Assembly: GCA_003541285.1 (NCBI GenBank)
Contig: DPMS01000848.1
Coordinates: forward strand, 1-7,275
Length of the DNA stretch: 7,275 bases
Origin: Actinomycetota bacterium
GTDB taxonomy: Bacteria > Actinomycetota > Actinomycetes > Streptosporangiales > Streptosporangiaceae
Direction: 5' to 3'
The translations under genes were made by a program, and so were the position numbers. Of this stretch, positions 5,977-7,275 are shown piece after piece. Position 1 is the stretch's first letter. Each line of letters opens with the position of its first letter. Below the pieces are notes generated by a model, which searched no databases, had not been told where the DNA came from, and saw only the letters and a list, made by a program, of their open reading frames with translations.

Positions 5977-6441
5977 CTACCGGCCGCCGATGTCCTCGCT
6001 CCAGACCTCGGGGTAGCGCTCCTGGAATTCCCGCATGGCGGCCATGCACCCCTCATCATCGAGCAGCACGACCTCTACCCCATGCCGGGCCAGGAACTCC
6101 GGATCGCCGGCGAAGGTGGTCGCCTCCCCGATCACCACTCGCGGGATCTGGAACAGCAGGATGGCGCCCGAGCACATCTGGCACGGGGACAGCGTGGTGT
6201 ACAGCGTCATCCCCTGGTAGGAGGGCTGCCTGCCGGCATTGCGCAGGCAGGCGATCTCGCCGTGGGCGATCGGGTCGCCCAGCTGCACCCGCTCGTTGTG
6301 CCCGGAGGCGAGCAGGCGGTCACCCGCTGCCAGGGCGGCTCCCACCGGAACGCCGCCGGCGTCCAGGCTGGAGCGCGCCTCCTGGAGTGCCATCGCCATC
6401 ATCGCGCGGTCGGTATCCGTGGCGGACCTGGATACGTTCAT
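5977..6441 (-). CDS. Cytosine deaminase-like zinc enzyme, resembling yeast Fcy1
   Basis: 154 residues of the cytidine/deoxycytidylate deaminase superfamily. The zinc site is H60-G-E62 (AHGEIACLRNAGR) with PC87QMC90; E62 is the proton shuttle. The segments TTLSPCQMCSGAIL, IPRVVIGEATTF and, at the C-terminus, W147-S-E-D150-I-G-G closely recall yeast Fcy1 (TTLSPCDMC, IPRCVVGE, WFEDIGE), including the tryptophan and aspartate that line the cytosine pocket there. GHNERVQ (47-53) matches the GHNMRFQ region. The likely reaction is cytosine to uracil plus ammonia (pyrimidine salvage). Guanine or another base as substrate cannot be excluded. The start is ATG 6441-6439 with GGAGGAG six bases upstream. 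A longer open frame to 6633 lies inside the glycosyltransferase gene and is rejected. It lies 31 bases after that gene, probably in the same transcript. Confidence 0.9.
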   Translation of the reverse strand: MNVSRSATDTDRAMMAMALQEARSSLDAGGVPVGAALAAGDRLLASGHNERVQLGDPIAHGEIACLRNAGRQPSYQGMTLYTTLSPCQMCSGAILLFQIPRVVIGEATTFAGDPEFLARHGVEVVLLDDEGCMAAMREFQERYPEVWSEDIGGR

Positions 6442-6447
6442 GAGGTG

Positions 6448-6454
6448 CTCCTCC
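6448..6454 (-). promoter_or_regulatory. Strong ribosome binding site of the cytosine deaminase gene
   Basis: GGAGGAG on the minus strand, six bases before ATG 6441-6439. It decides the start against an open frame that extends 64 codons further upstream. Confidence 0.75.
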
Positions 6455-6472
6455 GTTCCGGCTACGGCGAGC

Positions 6473-7275
6473 CTAGACGGGCTGCATCCCTTTGACACCT
6501 GGCGGGCTGGCCTTGGCGTCCGGGGCCACCCACTGCGCCCGGCGGCCCAGCAGGGCATCCACGATTCCCCGCACCCGCCACCAGGCGTAGATCTGGCGGT
6601 ACCCGATGTTCTCCGCGATGGCGGCGTAGGCAAGCAGGCCGAAATCGCGCCAGGTGCGGTACCGGTTGTAGGAGAACTCCTCGATGATGACCCCGACCAG
6701 GGTCAGCAGGGTCGCATAGCCCAGGCCGACGACGATGAACAGCAGCGCCACCGCCGGGCTGACGATCCCCAGTGGGAGCCCGATGACCAGAGCCAGGATG
6801 CCGCCGAGTTCGACCGGCGCGCTGCCGAGTTCGAAGATCAGGTAGTAGGGCAGGATGAGCAGCCCGACCATGCCGTACCGGGGGTTGAACAGAATCGGCC
6901 GGTGGATCCAGAGCGCCTCGGAGAGGATCTGTGCCCACCGGCGGCGCTGGTGCGCCAGCGCCCTGGCGGTGGTCGGGACCACGGTCCAGCAGCACGGATC
7001 CGGCACGAACCCGACCTGGTGCGGACGGCGGTCGGCGATCAGCCGGTGATGCATGCCGGTGACCAGTTCCACATCGTCACCCTCGGACTCCAGGTCCACT
7101 CCCCCGACGAGTTCGTACACGTCACGCCGGAAGAGGCCGAACGCACCCGAGATGAACAGCATGCCGCGGATCTGCGACCATCCGGCGCGCCCGAGCAGGA
7201 ACGAGCGCAGATACTCCACCGCCTGGATCGGGGCGAGCCAGCCGCCGGGCATGTGCACGTCCTCCCGCATCACCT
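6473..7275 (-). CDS. Membrane glycosyltransferase, family 2, C-terminal part (5' end outside window)
   Basis: The visible 267 codons end in TAG at 6475-6473 and stay open at the right edge, so the N-terminus and the UDP-sugar-binding first motif are missing. Counting from the first visible Met, the acceptor-side motifs are SGAFGLFRRD (42-51), the ED-type acidic motif in SEGDDVEL (63-70) and QRRRW (109-113), the processive-type Q/R-RW signature. Three hydrophobic segments follow (about 134-150, 156-175, 176-197). Then comes a basic cytoplasmic tail with a WWRVRG-VDALLGRRAQW pattern seen in many membrane-bound GT2 enzymes. It probably makes or modifies a surface polysaccharide, with sugar and product unknown. 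It heads the minus-strand block and is 31 bases upstream of the deaminase gene. Confidence 0.9.
   Translation of the reverse strand, partial: VMREDVHMPGGWLAPIQAVEYLRSFLLGRAGWSQIRGMLFISGAFGLFRRDVYELVGGVDLESEGDDVELVTGMHHRLIADRRPHQVGFVPDPCCWTVVPTTARALAHQRRRWAQILSEALWIHRPILFNPRYGMVGLLILPYYLIFELGSAPVELGGILALVIGLPLGIVSPAVALLFIVVGLGYATLLTLVGVIIEEFSYNRYRTWRDFGLLAYAAIAENIGYRQIYAWWRVRGIVDALLGRRAQWVAPDAKASPPGVKGMQPV

Noticed and set aside
5900..6049. N-terminal extension of the sigma factor to GTG 6049
   Set aside because: The extra 50 residues overlap the deaminase coding sequence, do not resemble region 1 or 2, and no ribosome site supports that start.
6442..6633. N-terminal extension of the deaminase
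   Set aside because: It lies inside the glycosyltransferase gene, and a strong GGAGGAG site directly precedes the ATG at 6441.

Overview
The window is a GC-rich stretch, dense with genes, that looks like the chromosome of an actinomycete. The signs are strong G/C in third codon positions, frequent GTG starts, four-base GTGA gene overlaps, a hairpin terminator without a U-tract, and protein families common in that phylum (YdbS/YdbT-type PH proteins, an ECF sigma factor with a membrane partner, a flavodoxin pair). I cannot place it below phylum level from sequence alone. I see no mobile element, tRNA, rRNA or CRISPR array.

Layout. (1) 1-273 (+) is the 3' end of an ABC transporter ATPase, which overlaps convergently with the gene that follows. 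(2) 222-2017 (-) holds two translationally coupled genes for membrane PH-domain proteins, a short YdbS-like one and a long YdbT-like one with three PH repeats. (3) 2116-3288 (-) holds two tandem flavodoxin paralogues. The downstream copy is intact. The upstream copy carries what looks like a one-base insertion that throws its last third out of frame. (4) 3289-3434 is a divergent intergenic region with a 14-bp DevR/DosR-like palindrome and a second inverted repeat. (5) 3435-4433 (+) is a PLP-dependent threonine/serine dehydratase, followed by a perfect 14-bp hairpin that probably serves both converging transcripts. (6) 4509-5899 (-) is an ECF sigma factor coupled by GTGA to a single-pass membrane protein (putative anti-sigma or sensor) whose extracytoplasmic tail ends in a 12-residue repeat. 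(7) 5977-6441 (-) is a cytosine deaminase resembling the yeast Fcy1 type, preceded at 6473-7275 (-) by the 3' part of a membrane glycosyltransferase of family 2 that runs off the right edge.

Working together. The minus-strand block on the right (glycosyltransferase, deaminase, sigma factor, membrane partner) is closely spaced and may be partly co-transcribed, with a possible internal ECF-type promoter before the sigma gene. The flavodoxin pair may be a redox or hypoxia-responsive unit if the DevR-like box is real. The most useful points for follow-up are the frameshifted flavodoxin with its regulatory box, the Fcy1-like deaminase, and the sigma/membrane-protein pair with its repeat tail.
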